A stretch of DNA of 40,164 nucleotides from Patescibacteria group bacterium UBA6033 (lineage in GTDB: Bacteria; Patescibacteriota; Minisyncoccia; Phycocordibacterales; Phycocordibacteraceae). Below, in pieces: positions 15,164 to 24,235 of the stretch. The stretch covers positions 14,468-54,631 of the forward strand of contig DIZH01000026.1 in NCBI GenBank assembly GCA_002429325.1, given 5' to 3'. The notes beneath the pieces were generated by a model. The model worked only from the letters and a program-made list of their open reading frames with translations. It did no database searches and was not told the DNA's origin. How positions within the stretch are numbered: position 1 is the stretch's first letter; each line of letters starts with the position of its first letter. The position numbers and the translations under genes are program-made.

Positions 15164-18034
15164 ATCAGCAGTGATATTGAAACGTGCCGGACCAGTCGAG
15201 AACTGCACCGTGTACTTCCCTTCTAGATCCATTACGGTGCGCACTTTATCGTGCGTGGAAAATCCTTCTGACTTCCGCGCGTCCGCAACGGCGCGCGCAA
15301 GCTCGCGCTCATCACCCTCTTTGATGAGCTCCGGCGTAAGTGCCGTATCGAGCTCAAGCGTTGCACTGCCTGACGCAATGACTTTCACATTCACCTCTTC
15401 GGCAAGTATCTGCGACAGCTCGGGGGAAATTGTACCGGGCATGGAAAGCGCTGTTAGCGGCTGGCGCACCTTGATACCTGCTTTCTGGCGCAGTTGGAGC
15501 GCTTCTGATGCGACAGTGCGCACGCGCGCCATATCGGCCAAAAGTCCTGTATCTTCCTTGCCACCGAATAGCTTTCCTAGCCATGGGGTAGGTAGCTCAG
15601 GCCATGTGGCGAGATGAATGCTTTCAACATCGTGCGGTTCCCGTACAACCTGGAATATCTCTTCAGCAATAAAAGGCATCGCTGGCGCCATAACGATGGA
15701 GAGATTGTGCAGCACGTATCGGAGCGTCGCGAGTGATTCCTTCTTGTCATTACCTTCTTCTTTGAATCTATCGCGTGAGCGACGCACATACCACGTAGAG
15801 AGATCATCAATGAATAATGCGAGCGGTCGTGTCGCAGTATCGAGTCGATACTGTTCATATCCCTCTGTCGTTTCCTTAAGGAGCTCTGCAAGGCGTGCGA
15901 GCATCCATTGATCCAGAATATTTGTACTCGTATCGGCGCGCACTGTCTCATCAGCAAAAAGCTGATAGAACGCGAGGACATTATGCAAACGGCCGACACT
16001 CTTCTTCGCGACATCATCGACGCCACCCTCCGAGAAAGCGAGGTTCTCAGCCTGCATGACCGGCGATGAAAGCAGGTAGAGGCGAAGCGCATCTGCACCG
16101 TATTTCTCCACTACTTCCATCGGGTCGGGATAATTCTGAAGACGTTTCGACATCTTCTTGCCGTCTTCGGCGAGCACAATTCCATTCACGATGACGTTCT
16201 GGAATGCATTCTTCTTGAACAAAGCTCCCGCGAGGACATGCAGGTAATAGAACCAGGCACGCGTCTGATCTATGCCCTCGGCAATAAACTGCGCGGGAAA
16301 GACCTTTTCGAAGTGTTCTTTTTGCTCAAAAGGATAATGCTCTTCCCCATACGGCATCGAGCCCGAATCGAACCAGGTATCAAGCACGTCCGGAATGCGA
16401 TGCATGGTGGCGCCGCAAGCACAGGGGACCGTAATCTCATCGACAATATGCTTATGCAAATCATCGACAGTCTTTCCGCTCGCCTCTTCAAGCTCCGCGA
16501 CACTTCCGAAGACGCGCACCTGCTTGCACGAATCGCAACGCCACATCGGGATAGCACTCGCCCAGAACCGCTGACGGGATATTGACCAGTCCCGCGCGCC
16601 CTCCAGCCATTTGCCGAACCGACCCTCTTTAATATGTTCAGGCGACCACGTGACATTCTCAGCATTTTTGAGTAAATCCCCTTTTATCTTCGTCACCGAG
16701 ACGAACCATGATGACGTCGCGTAGTTCAAGAGCGGGGTATCGCAGCGCCAGCAATGCGGATATGAGTGTGTGATGTTTTCTTTCGAAAAGAACGTGCCGT
16801 GCTCTTGCAGATATTTGAGCACCGCAATGTCAGTTCCAAGCCGTACACTGTCATCGTCCGAGCGCGGCTTTACTTCCATGTCAGCAAACGCCGTTACCTC
16901 CGGCTTCATCGTCCCATCCATATTCACGTGCTGTACGAATGGCAGACTCACTTTCTTAGAAAGTTCCCAGTCGTCCGCGCCGAACGCCGGCGCCTCATGC
17001 GCAATGCCGGTACCAGTATCGGTCGTCACGAAATCTGCTGCATATACTTTCCAGCCGTTCTCATGATTCTTGAGTGCTGTGTCGTTGGCGTAATAATTGA
17101 ACGGCGGCTCGTACTCAAGATTGACCAACTCTGATCCCTTAAAACTTTTCTGAACGGCCACATTTGTAAACTGAGGAAATCTCTCAAGTGCGGATTTCGC
17201 AAGAATCGCAATATAATATTGCTTGGCTTCATAAGTACCCGTTCCAACTTCTTGTATAACTGTATCTGGAAAAACACCCACAGCCACATAATCAACATCC
17301 GCACCTACGGCGAGCGCAGTGTTGCCCGGCAGCGTCCACGGCGTCGTCGTCCACGCAAGCATGTAGACATCTCCTGAGAGTCCAATCTTTCCCGGATTCT
17401 TTAATTTAAATTTCACCGTCACTGCGATATCTTTTATATCTTTGTATCCTTCAGACACTTCCTGTTGAGAGAGCGTCGTCTCGCAGCGCGGGCAGATATG
17501 CATCACGCGGTAGTCCTCGTAGACAAGTCCTTTGTCATAAATGGTTTTGAACACCCACCATACGGACTCCATGAAAGGCTTATCCATCGTGAGATAGGCA
17601 TGCTCCATATCCACCCAGCGGCCGATACGCGGAATGAAGGTCTTCCAATAGTCGACATAGGTCAGCACCTGCTCACGGCAGCGCTCATTGAACTTGGCGA
17701 TGCCGTAGGCCTTGATGTCTTTCTTGTGCTTGAACCCCAGCTCTTTTTCGACGATATTTTCTATCGGCAAGCCGTGGCAATCCCAACCCCATTTGCGCGG
17801 TACATGGTAGCCGCGCATGGTCCAATACCGCGGCACTGTGTCCTTAATAACGCTCGCGACAATATGGCCGTAATGCGGCGTTCCTGTTGCAAATGGCGGA
17901 CCATCATAAAATACGAACTCACCCTTTGGAGAATCTTTCGCGAGTGACTTCTCGAAAATATGCTCCTTCTCCCAGAACGCGAGTATCGTCTCCTCGCGCT
18001 CGGCGGCTTCTGATTTTAGGGGCATATCGGCCAT
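15152..18034 (-). CDS. ileS: Isoleucyl-tRNA synthetase
   Basis: 960 residues, class I, charging tRNA-Ile with a CP1 editing domain that removes Val. The HIGH motif is PHYGHI, KMSKS is KMSKRLQNYPDP, and editing-domain features include WTTTPWTLPGNTALAV and DTGTGIAHEAPAFGADD. Cys pairs occur at CPRCETTLSQQ and CDSCK, with a further CACGA. The last three residues (A-S-R) and the stop lie in an inverted-repeat arm. A TACGAT box lies 8 nt before the ATG. Confidence 0.97.
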   Translation of the reverse strand: MADMPLKSEAAEREETILAFWEKEHIFEKSLAKDSPKGEFVFYDGPPFATGTPHYGHIVASVIKDTVPRYWTMRGYHVPRKWGWDCHGLPIENIVEKELGFKHKKDIKAYGIAKFNERCREQVLTYVDYWKTFIPRIGRWVDMEHAYLTMDKPFMESVWWVFKTIYDKGLVYEDYRVMHICPRCETTLSQQEVSEGYKDIKDIAVTVKFKLKNPGKIGLSGDVYMLAWTTTPWTLPGNTALAVGADVDYVAVGVFPDTVIQEVGTGTYEAKQYYIAILAKSALERFPQFTNVAVQKSFKGSELVNLEYEPPFNYYANDTALKNHENGWKVYAADFVTTDTGTGIAHEAPAFGADDWELSKKVSLPFVQHVNMDGTMKPEVTAFADMEVKPRSDDDSVRLGTDIAVLKYLQEHGTFFSKENITHSYPHCWRCDTPLLNYATSSWFVSVTKIKGDLLKNAENVTWSPEHIKEGRFGKWLEGARDWSISRQRFWASAIPMWRCDSCKQVRVFGSVAELEEASGKTVDDLHKHIVDEITVPCACGATMHRIPDVLDTWFDSGSMPYGEEHYPFEQKEHFEKVFPAQFIAEGIDQTRAWFYYLHVLAGALFKKNAFQNVIVNGIVLAEDGKKMSKRLQNYPDPMEVVEKYGADALRLYLLSSPVMQAENLAFSEGGVDDVAKKSVGRLHNVLAFYQLFADETVRADTSTNILDQWMLARLAELLKETTEGYEQYRLDTATRPLALFIDDLSTWYVRRSRDRFKEEGNDKKESLATLRYVLHNLSIVMAPAMPFIAEEIFQVVREPHDVESIHLATWPELPTPWLGKLFGGKEDTGLLADMARVRTVASEALQLRQKAGIKVRQPLTALSMPGTISPELSQILAEEVNVKVIASGSATLELDTALTPELIKEGDERELARAVADARKSEGFSTHDKVRTVMDLEGKYTVQFSTGPARFNITADASR

Positions 18035-18061
18035 ATCGTCTTATCGTAACGTTTACGGGCT

Positions 18062-18102
18062 AAAAAAGGAACAGCCACCGTAACCGAAATTTTGGTGGCT
18101 GC
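18062..18102 (-). terminator. Intrinsic terminator of the 18133-18507 gene
   Basis: Stem CAGCCACC/GGTGGCTG (18072-18079, 18094-18101) followed on the minus strand by TTCC and six T. It lies just upstream of ileS and separates the two transcripts. Confidence 0.8.
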
Positions 18103-18132
18103 TGTAGGTCGCTTGCGCGACGGGGTTTTTGC

Positions 18133-18507
18133 TTACGCCGCGGCCGAAACGCCGACGGCCGCAGACCTCGAGGTCTGGCGCATCATGCGCACTGCCCGGG
18201 TATGCATCTTGGTACGCAGGTCGTTGCAGAGCTGCTGCGGACGATCCGTCGAATGGATCTTGCTCACGAGAGTGAGCACGCACTGCGGGATCCCGCCGTA
18301 GTCCGGGTAGCCGGTGATGCCCTCCTTCTTGTAGCGGATGAACTTCCGCGCCTCTTCGGTCGGACTGAACCCTTCAGGGAATTTCCCAGGGACGTGTGGC
18401 GCGAGGTAAAACATCTGCCTCACGTCAATGCCAGCCTTCTTCATGGCGAGATCGGCCTGGTCCACAGAAGTGGCTCCGTTCGGTTTCTTTTTTGATGTCA
18501 TCTCCAT
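18133..18507 (-). CDS. Hypothetical protein, 124 residues
   Basis: Unrecognised. The protein is basic, with no membrane helix or signal peptide. It has a lysine-rich N-terminus, a central FYLAPHVPGKFPEGFSPTEE and a C-terminal segment with several Arg and Met residues. Support for a real gene: an AAAAAAGG run just upstream of the ATG, a good terminator downstream and unit-like isolation between two terminators. An antisense frame of similar length exists but has a less protein-like composition and no such signals. The region is GC-richer than its neighbours. Confidence 0.65.
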   Translation of the reverse strand: MEMTSKKKPNGATSVDQADLAMKKAGIDVRQMFYLAPHVPGKFPEGFSPTEEARKFIRYKKEGITGYPDYGGIPQCVLTLVSKIHSTDRPQQLCNDLRTKMHTRAVRMMRQTSRSAAVGVSAAA

Positions 18508-18520
18508 AATCCTTTTTTCG

Positions 18521-18567
18521 AAAAAAGTTGAGGACGCAGACGCGCACGGGAGTGTACGAGTCTGCGT
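18521..18567 (-). terminator. Probable terminator of argS
   Basis: Stem ACGCAGAC/GTCTGCGT (18534-18541, 18560-18567) with an 18-nt loop, then on the minus strand CCTCAAC and six T. The long loop makes it weaker than the other terminators. The T run is also half of a CTTTTTTCGAAAAAAG palindrome. Confidence 0.55.
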
Positions 18568-18600
18568 GTGAATCTAACGTGAAGAGCAACTTCGCGCAAC

Positions 18601-20253
18601 CTACATCCGCTCTGGGGTGGGGATACCGAGGAGTGTAAGACCGTTCGTCATGGTCGATACAAATGCGCGAGCGAGCATGAGTTTGTAAGCTTCGTGGTCC
18701 CCACCGACGATGCGTTCCTTCGAATAAAAAGAATTCCACTGTCCTGCGAGCTCAATGAGATACGTCACGAGCAAGTTCGGTGCGAGCTCGTGGGAAGCAC
18801 GTGCGACTACCTCGGGGAAATGCAGGAGCACGCGCTCAATCACATAGACTTCTCCGGGCGTTTCCATTTTCTCATTCCCTACAGCTGATTGTGCGAGCAC
18901 TGACTTCGCGCGCACGAGCGCGTACTGCAAGTACGGGCCCGAATCGCCTTCAAGCGAAAGCGATTTCTCTGGGTCGAAAATAATATCGGACCCGGGCGAT
19001 TGGCGCAGGATCATGTACTTGATGGCGCCGACAGCAACTTGCTCGGCAACGAGAGGGTCTTCGTTCTTCTCGCTCGCCTTCTTGATAATATCTTCGATAA
19101 GTTCTGAAGCGGTGATTACATTCCCTTCGCGGGAAGACATTTTTCCTGATGTCAGTTTCAAAAATCCCGTTGCAAGATGCTCCATCTTTGCCGCAAGTAG
19201 TGGAGCAAGCTCGCCAAGCGCCGCAAGGACGGTCTTGAAGCGGCCGGTCTGTTCATTACCCGTGACGATGATGACTTTGTCTGAGGGCCACCGCTCTTCT
19301 TTCAGAAATGCGAGTCCGACATCCTTTGCCTCATACGTGGGCGTGTTGTGCGAAGTGATGAACACCATCGTGTGCACTCCTTTCGCCTCGCCGTTATAAA
19401 TAACTGCACCATCGCTCTTCTCGAAAATTCCTTTGTTCAGTCCGTCCATCACAATACGTACGCCCGCTTCAGTTGTGTCGCTATCGAAAAATTCAAAATC
19501 AAAATGTGTGCCGAGCAGTTTCCAAATACGACGGAATTCTTCCATCGATATCTCGCGGCCTTTGCGCCAGAGCTCCATGAGCTCGCGGTCGGTGCCGGCG
19601 TATATCGCCTGATTGAGTTCGTCTATTTCGATCTTCGCTTCTGCATCCGTCTCATACTTATTCGAGCCGATAACATAGGCTTCGCCTATCTCATGCGCAG
19701 TTGTCGGCTCAGTGATGCCGTTCTTGCGGAGTCCCCAGAGCGCTTTCGCAACGTTTGGTCCTATGTCCCCGCCGAATGTATCGCGCATGACGGTTGTGCC
19801 GGAGCTCTCGGTGAGTCGCGATACCGCTTCGCCGACGACCGTACCGACCAAGTGTCCGACATGCATCTCCTTAAATGCGTTCGGGTTCGAATATTCAACA
19901 ATGACGCATTGGCCATTCTCAGAAATTCCCTTCCCCCACTCCGACCCTTGTGCATCAGCCTCAGCAATCGCAAGTGATACTGTTTCTCTCGCGAGCGTGA
20001 TATTGACGAAGCCCGGACCTGCAACGGTCACATGACTGACTGCAGTTTCGCCGAGAACATTGAGAAGCGACGTCGCGAGCGAGTCAGCGAGCTCGCGGGG
20101 ATTCCTCCCAAGCAGTTTCCCTGCCGCAAGCGCAGCATTGGTCGTATAGTCTCCATGAACCATCTCTGCCGGGCGCTCAACGACAAATGAGACCTCTGAC
20201 GCGCCTTCCTTCGCCAGAAAGTCAGCGACCGCTTTTTGTATCCGTTTCTCCAT
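18601..20253 (-). CDS. argS: Arginyl-tRNA synthetase
   Basis: 550 residues, class I, charging tRNA-Arg. The N-terminal Add1 domain is followed by the HIGH motif as MHVGHLVGTVVGEA after the typical EYSNPNAFK. Other family landmarks are DFEFFDSDTTEAGVRI, KMSSREGNVITASELI and a C-terminal helical DALR-type domain (YLQYALVRAKSVL). A TACACT box lies 8 nt before the ATG. The 20-bp gap to glyA suggests a partly shared transcript. Confidence 0.97.
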   Translation of the reverse strand: MEKRIQKAVADFLAKEGASEVSFVVERPAEMVHGDYTTNAALAAGKLLGRNPRELADSLATSLLNVLGETAVSHVTVAGPGFVNITLARETVSLAIAEADAQGSEWGKGISENGQCVIVEYSNPNAFKEMHVGHLVGTVVGEAVSRLTESSGTTVMRDTFGGDIGPNVAKALWGLRKNGITEPTTAHEIGEAYVIGSNKYETDAEAKIEIDELNQAIYAGTDRELMELWRKGREISMEEFRRIWKLLGTHFDFEFFDSDTTEAGVRIVMDGLNKGIFEKSDGAVIYNGEAKGVHTMVFITSHNTPTYEAKDVGLAFLKEERWPSDKVIIVTGNEQTGRFKTVLAALGELAPLLAAKMEHLATGFLKLTSGKMSSREGNVITASELIEDIIKKASEKNEDPLVAEQVAVGAIKYMILRQSPGSDIIFDPEKSLSLEGDSGPYLQYALVRAKSVLAQSAVGNEKMETPGEVYVIERVLLHFPEVVARASHELAPNLLVTYLIELAGQWNSFYSKERIVGGDHEAYKLMLARAFVSTMTNGLTLLGIPTPERM

Positions 20254-20273
20254 TACGAACGAGTGTACCAGAT

Positions 20274-21539
20274 TTATACAAATGACTCAGGGATGGGGTG
20301 CGAGAGTGCGAGCTTCTTTATTTCCTGCTTCGCACGCTTCACCGTCGCATCATCGCGTTTCGTAAGCACCTCAATCATAATCTCTGCGACCCGTGCCGCT
20401 TCTTTCGTCTTGAATCCGCGCGTCGTCATTGCCGGCGTGCCGAAGCGGATGCCCGAGGGGTCCATCGGTTTACGAGTATCATCCGCAATCGCATTCTTAT
20501 TGAGCGTAATGCCCGCACGATCGAGCAGTGTCTCCGCTTCACCGCCCGAAATACCGAACGACGTCCATACATCGAGCAGGATGAGGTGGTTGTCCGAACC
20601 GCCCGTGAGCATCCTGGCTTTCTGTTTCTTAAATACTTTCTCCATCGCTTTCGTGTTTGCGATAATCTGCTTCGCATATATCTTGAATGATGGACGAAGA
20701 GCTTCACCGAATGAGACTGCTTTCGCGGCAATCTGATGCATGTGCGGGCCGCCCTGGAATCCGGGGAACACGGCCTTATTAATCTTCTTTGCAATCTCCT
20801 CATCCTCGCGCACGAGGATCATTCCGCCGCGCGGGCCGCGTAGCGTCTTGTGGGTCGTCGTGGTCATCACATCGAATCCGTAGTCGAACGGATTCTTGGC
20901 CGCCTTGCCGGCAATGAGCCCGGCAATATGCGCGATATCCATTACCGAAACAGCTCCCACTTCGCGTGCAATACTGACGAACTTTTTATAATCGAGCTCG
21001 CGTGGATATGCCGAGAATCCTGCGAGGATAATCTTCGGCTTTATCTTCTTCGCGATGCGTCGCATGTCGTCGTAATCAATCTCGCCTGTCTCGACGTTCT
21101 TCATCTTGTACCGCTGGAAATTAAATATCTTGGTGAGGTACGTGACCGGATGCCCGTGAGTGAGGTGCCCGCCATGCGAGAGGTCCATGCCGAGCACGGT
21201 GTCGCCCGGCTCAAGCAGAGCGAAATACATCGCAATATTCGCATTCGCGCCGCCGAGTGGCTGCACGTTCGCATACTTCGCCTTGAACAGTTTCTTCGCG
21301 CGCTCGATAGCGATGGTCTCCACCTGATCGGTGAATTCCTGGCCGCCGTAGTACCGCTTGCCTGGATACCCTTCCGAGTACTTGTTCGTGAGTGACGACG
21401 CCATCGCCTCCTTCACCGCACGCGAGACATAGTTCTCAGACGGGATGAGCTCCAGCCCCTCAGCCTCGCGCTTCTCCTCGCCCATAATGGCTGCGTAGAT
21501 TTCCTTGTCCTGTTTCTTGATGCGTGGGTAGATATTCAT
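20274..21539 (-). CDS. glyA: Serine hydroxymethyltransferase
   Basis: 421 residues, PLP enzyme converting serine and tetrahydrofolate to glycine and 5,10-methylene-THF. The PLP lysine sits in TTTTHKTLRGPRGG; other signatures are LIPSENYVSRAV, SEGYPGKRYYGG and MDIAHIAGLI. It lies 2 nt after thyA on the same strand, so the methylene-THF supplier is coupled to its consumer. folA nearby completes the cycle. Confidence 0.97.
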   Translation of the reverse strand: MNIYPRIKKQDKEIYAAIMGEEKREAEGLELIPSENYVSRAVKEAMASSLTNKYSEGYPGKRYYGGQEFTDQVETIAIERAKKLFKAKYANVQPLGGANANIAMYFALLEPGDTVLGMDLSHGGHLTHGHPVTYLTKIFNFQRYKMKNVETGEIDYDDMRRIAKKIKPKIILAGFSAYPRELDYKKFVSIAREVGAVSVMDIAHIAGLIAGKAAKNPFDYGFDVMTTTTHKTLRGPRGGMILVREDEEIAKKINKAVFPGFQGGPHMHQIAAKAVSFGEALRPSFKIYAKQIIANTKAMEKVFKKQKARMLTGGSDNHLILLDVWTSFGISGGEAETLLDRAGITLNKNAIADDTRKPMDPSGIRFGTPAMTTRGFKTKEAARVAEIMIEVLTKRDDATVKRAKQEIKKLALSHPIPESFV

Positions 21540-21541
21540 GA

Positions 21542-22525
21542 TTAGCGCTTAGATTTCTTCTTCGCACCGTGTAGTTTCTCATTGTAGCCACCAACCACCG
21601 CGAGTTGGGCTTTTATGCTGTCATGAGGAGTATAGTCAGTCAGCTCTGCGTACGAGGGACGGAATGTGTCCAGCGATTTGAATGCCTTAGTGAATTTCAC
21701 TTTCGGGAATGGTCGTGGCTTCCGCTTCAATTGCTCTTTCGCCTGGTCTTTATGATTCTCATAGATATGCAGATCACCGAAGGTATGGATGAACTCGCCT
21801 GGTTCACGGCCGAGAATCTTCGCAATAATCATGGTCAGAAGCGCATAGCTCGCGATGTTGAACGGCACGCCAAGGAAGACGTCGGCACTGCGCTGGTAGA
21901 GCTGCAGACACACTTTCCCCTTCTTGATATTCACCTGATACATATTGTGGCAGATCGGGAACCTCACTCCTTCACCTGGTTTCGCCATACTGTACAGGTA
22001 CTCCGGGTTCCATGCGGTTACGATAGTGTTGTGTGCGTCGGGGTCTTTGCGTAGCTCCTCGATAACCCATCCGAGCTGATCTACCTTCCGCCCGCCAGTT
22101 GCCGGCCAACGACGCCAGAGCTCTCCATAAATATGGCGCAGCTCACCATGCTTTTTTGCAAATGCGACATTGCTAGCGATTTTCGCTATGAACTCCTCCT
22201 TGGTGAGTGCTGGTGCCTTCCCTTTCTTCACTTTCTCGTTGTAAATGCGATAGGGATAATCGTCCCAAATATGGACATTATTATCGACGAGATATTTAAT
22301 GTTGGATTGACCGGATAGAAACCAATAAAGTTCATGCAAGATGCCATTCCAATATACTTTCTTGGTGGTGAGGAGCGGCAGACCCTCAGAGAGGTCGAAA
22401 CGAATTTGACGTCCGAAAACGCTATAGGTCTTTATCCCTGTCCCCGCATCCGTTTGTTCTTCACCATTCTCAAGCGTATCGCGCAGAAGATCGAGATATT
22501 GATATTCAGGATGTCGGTTTTTCAT
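21542..22525 (-). CDS. thyA: Thymidylate synthase
   Basis: 327 residues, making dTMP from dUMP with 5,10-methylene-THF. The catalytic cysteine is in RFPICHNMYQVN, and the dUMP-binding region includes LQLYQRSADVFLGVPFNIASYALL. It is longer than the E. coli enzyme (264) because of an insertion around residues 75-105 (IWDDYPYRIYNEKVKKGK) and a lysine-rich C-terminus. It follows the dcd-like gene by 10 bp and precedes glyA by 2 bp. Confidence 0.96.
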   Translation of the reverse strand: MKNRHPEYQYLDLLRDTLENGEEQTDAGTGIKTYSVFGRQIRFDLSEGLPLLTTKKVYWNGILHELYWFLSGQSNIKYLVDNNVHIWDDYPYRIYNEKVKKGKAPALTKEEFIAKIASNVAFAKKHGELRHIYGELWRRWPATGGRKVDQLGWVIEELRKDPDAHNTIVTAWNPEYLYSMAKPGEGVRFPICHNMYQVNIKKGKVCLQLYQRSADVFLGVPFNIASYALLTMIIAKILGREPGEFIHTFGDLHIYENHKDQAKEQLKRKPRPFPKVKFTKAFKSLDTFRPSYAELTDYTPHDSIKAQLAVVGGYNEKLHGAKKKSKR

Positions 22526-22535
22526 GGTGTGAAAG

Positions 22536-23120
22536 TTATTTTTTCTTTTTCGTCGGCTTCTTCTTTTTTACGACAGCCTTCCGTTCTGGAGCGAAATGAT
22601 TTGAATTCTTCGCACCGTATCGCCCTGTTTCCTTATAGGTCCGGTCGACCGCGCTGGTGAGTCGAGCAAAAAGAAGTTGTGCAATAGTCATGCCAGGGCG
22701 CAAGATGATAGGTACATTATTCGTATTCACTAATTCAAAGGTCGGATAGAAATAGTGGCAAGGATTGAAAAGCATTGCCGTGTTATGGACGACCAGCCCA
22801 GCACGAGCAAGCGAGGATTTCCCAGACAGTAAAATAAGGTGCTCTTCGTTAACACCGATGAACTCGCGCTGTTTACCGAGTACACTTTCACCCGGGTGCA
22901 GGATAAACGCTTCGCCGTCCTTCACTTTCACGGTACGCGTCTCAGGATAGACTTTATTTACGGGATCAATCGCGGTGGTCGCGTGTCGATTCGTCACCTC
23001 AAACTCATTACCGAGCGTCACGTCATAGCTCACGGGCTGCAGATGCTTTGGCTCAAACGGACGAATGACGATACTACCGTCTTTGAGCCCCTTCTTGATA
23101 TCTACGTCAGAGAGGAACAT
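22536..23120 (-). CDS. dcd: dCTP deaminase family protein
   Basis: 194 residues. Trimeric dUTPase-fold enzyme expected to deaminate dCTP, feeding dUMP to thyA. Signatures are LQPVSYDVTLG, HPGESVLGKQREFI, GKSSLARAGL and TFELVNTNNVPIIL; the Glu of TFELVN fits the catalytic glutamate. Two usual features differ: the first Arg of GRSSLAR is Lys, and the segment after the Ala-Met region reads FNPCHYF rather than DPGW. The C-terminus is a lysine-rich tail. It begins 2 nt after its paralogue's stop. Confidence 0.88.
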   Translation of the reverse strand: MFLSDVDIKKGLKDGSIVIRPFEPKHLQPVSYDVTLGNEFEVTNRHATTAIDPVNKVYPETRTVKVKDGEAFILHPGESVLGKQREFIGVNEEHLILLSGKSSLARAGLVVHNTAMLFNPCHYFYPTFELVNTNNVPIILRPGMTIAQLLFARLTSAVDRTYKETGRYGAKNSNHFAPERKAVVKKKKPTKKKK

Positions 23121-23122
23121 AT

Positions 23123-23686
23123 CTATACTTGAGTTTCTTCACCGTGCGATACGCGGCCACCCTGGTGTTGTCCGCGATACCCAATCACGTCTCCTTCGAT
23201 TGTATGGAATACGATATTGCAGATGCGCGCGCCGAGCTGCAGTTTTACAGGGAATGAACTGAGGTTCGTAAGACCGAATGTAAGCTGACCTTTATAGCCC
23301 GGATCAGTTTTCGTCGCGAGCAGGAGTAGACCTGCGCGGAAGAGTGAGCTACGCGGATACACCATCGGCATAAGATCAAGCGGCGTATTAATCGTCTCGG
23401 CTGTCTGCACGAGATAATACTCACCGGGCTTCACAACAAGTTCGTCTTGCACATCACCCTCTTTCAAGCGGAAGAGTTCTTCAGTCTTTACACCGCTTCG
23501 CTTACCAAGCCCTGCGGGACCATCAGCTTCAATATAGGCGCCGCCTTCGGTCATCCTATGTACTGCCCCGAGACGCAGGTCGATGCCTGTCCCTTCAGGA
23601 TTGGAGAGGTCGCGTCCAGCAAGACCAGTAATCAGATCATGTTCTTTGATCCTCTGGACAACGTCATGGATGCCGATAACTGACAT
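23123..23686 (-). CDS. dUTPase/dCTP deaminase-fold paralogue
   Basis: 187 residues. It shares the dUTPase fold with the next gene (GIDLRLG, PRSSLFRAGL, TKTDPGYKGQL, LQLGARICNIVF). At the position of the Dcd catalytic Glu it has Gly (LTFGLTN), so deamination by the usual mechanism is doubtful. DPGYKGQL instead resembles the dUTPase motif with its catalytic Asp. Likely a dUTPase or a non-catalytic partner of the neighbouring Dcd. ATG 23686 is chosen because a TATACT box lies 6 nt upstream; a longer in-frame reading would run across folA antisense. Confidence 0.85.
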   Translation of the reverse strand: MSVIGIHDVVQRIKEHDLITGLAGRDLSNPEGTGIDLRLGAVHRMTEGGAYIEADGPAGLGKRSGVKTEELFRLKEGDVQDELVVKPGEYYLVQTAETINTPLDLMPMVYPRSSLFRAGLLLLATKTDPGYKGQLTFGLTNLSSFPVKLQLGARICNIVFHTIEGDVIGYRGQHQGGRVSHGEETQV

Positions 23687-23691
23687 ACTGC

Positions 23692-23698
23692 TAGTATA
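23692..23698. promoter_or_regulatory. Overlapping divergent -10 boxes (folA and the dUTPase-like gene)
   Basis: TAGTATA carries TAGTAT on the plus strand (7 nt before the folA ATG at 23705) and TATACT on the minus strand (6 nt before ATG 23686). The whole intergenic gap is 18 bp, leaving no room for any leader in either direction. Confidence 0.6.
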
Positions 23699-23704
23699 CG
23701 AGAA

Positions 23705-24235
23705 ATGAAAGAAAAGGAAGATATTGACATGGAAAAGAAACCCGGCCTTATTTCTATCATCGCGGCCATGGGGAATGGCCGTGTTATCGGCAAGGACAAT
23801 ACCCTTCTGTGGCACATTCCAGACGACCTGAAGCGATTCAAGGCACTTACCCTCGGCCACCCGGTCATCATGGGCCGCAAGACGTTCGAGTCGATTGTCG
23901 CAGTGCTTGGAAAGGCACTTCCCGGGCGTACGAACATTGTTGTGACGCGCGATGTCGATTGGAAATACGAGGGCGCACTCGTCGCACATTCGCTCGAAGA
24001 TGCAATTGCACAAGCGAAGGAAATCGATAGTGACGAGATTTTTATCGGCGGCGGCGCGCAGCTCTATGCCCAGGCGCTTCCCCACACTAATCGCCTCTAC
24101 CTCACCCTTATCGATGACGACAAAGACGGTGATGCGTATTTCCCAGAATACGAACAGCAGTTTATGAGAAAAATATCCGAGGAATCGCGCGAATGGAACG
24201 GTGTGCACTACACATGGATTGACCTTGAGCGCTAA
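23705..24235 (+). CDS. folA: Dihydrofolate reductase
   Basis: 176 residues, NADPH-dependent reduction of dihydrofolate left by ThyA. Signatures are ISIIAAMGNGRVIGKDN, LLWHIPDDLKRFKALT, VIMGRKTFESI and EIFIGGGAQLY. The N-terminus has an extra 12 charged residues; ATG 23729 would remove part of them, but ATG 23705 fits the promoter box. It is divergent from the dUTPase-dcd-thyA-glyA set, so the pathway is split over two facing transcripts. Confidence 0.96.
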   Translation: MKEKEDIDMEKKPGLISIIAAMGNGRVIGKDNTLLWHIPDDLKRFKALTLGHPVIMGRKTFESIVAVLGKALPGRTNIVVTRDVDWKYEGALVAHSLEDAIAQAKEIDSDEIFIGGGAQLYAQALPHTNRLYLTLIDDDKDGDAYFPEYEQQFMRKISEESREWNGVHYTWIDLER

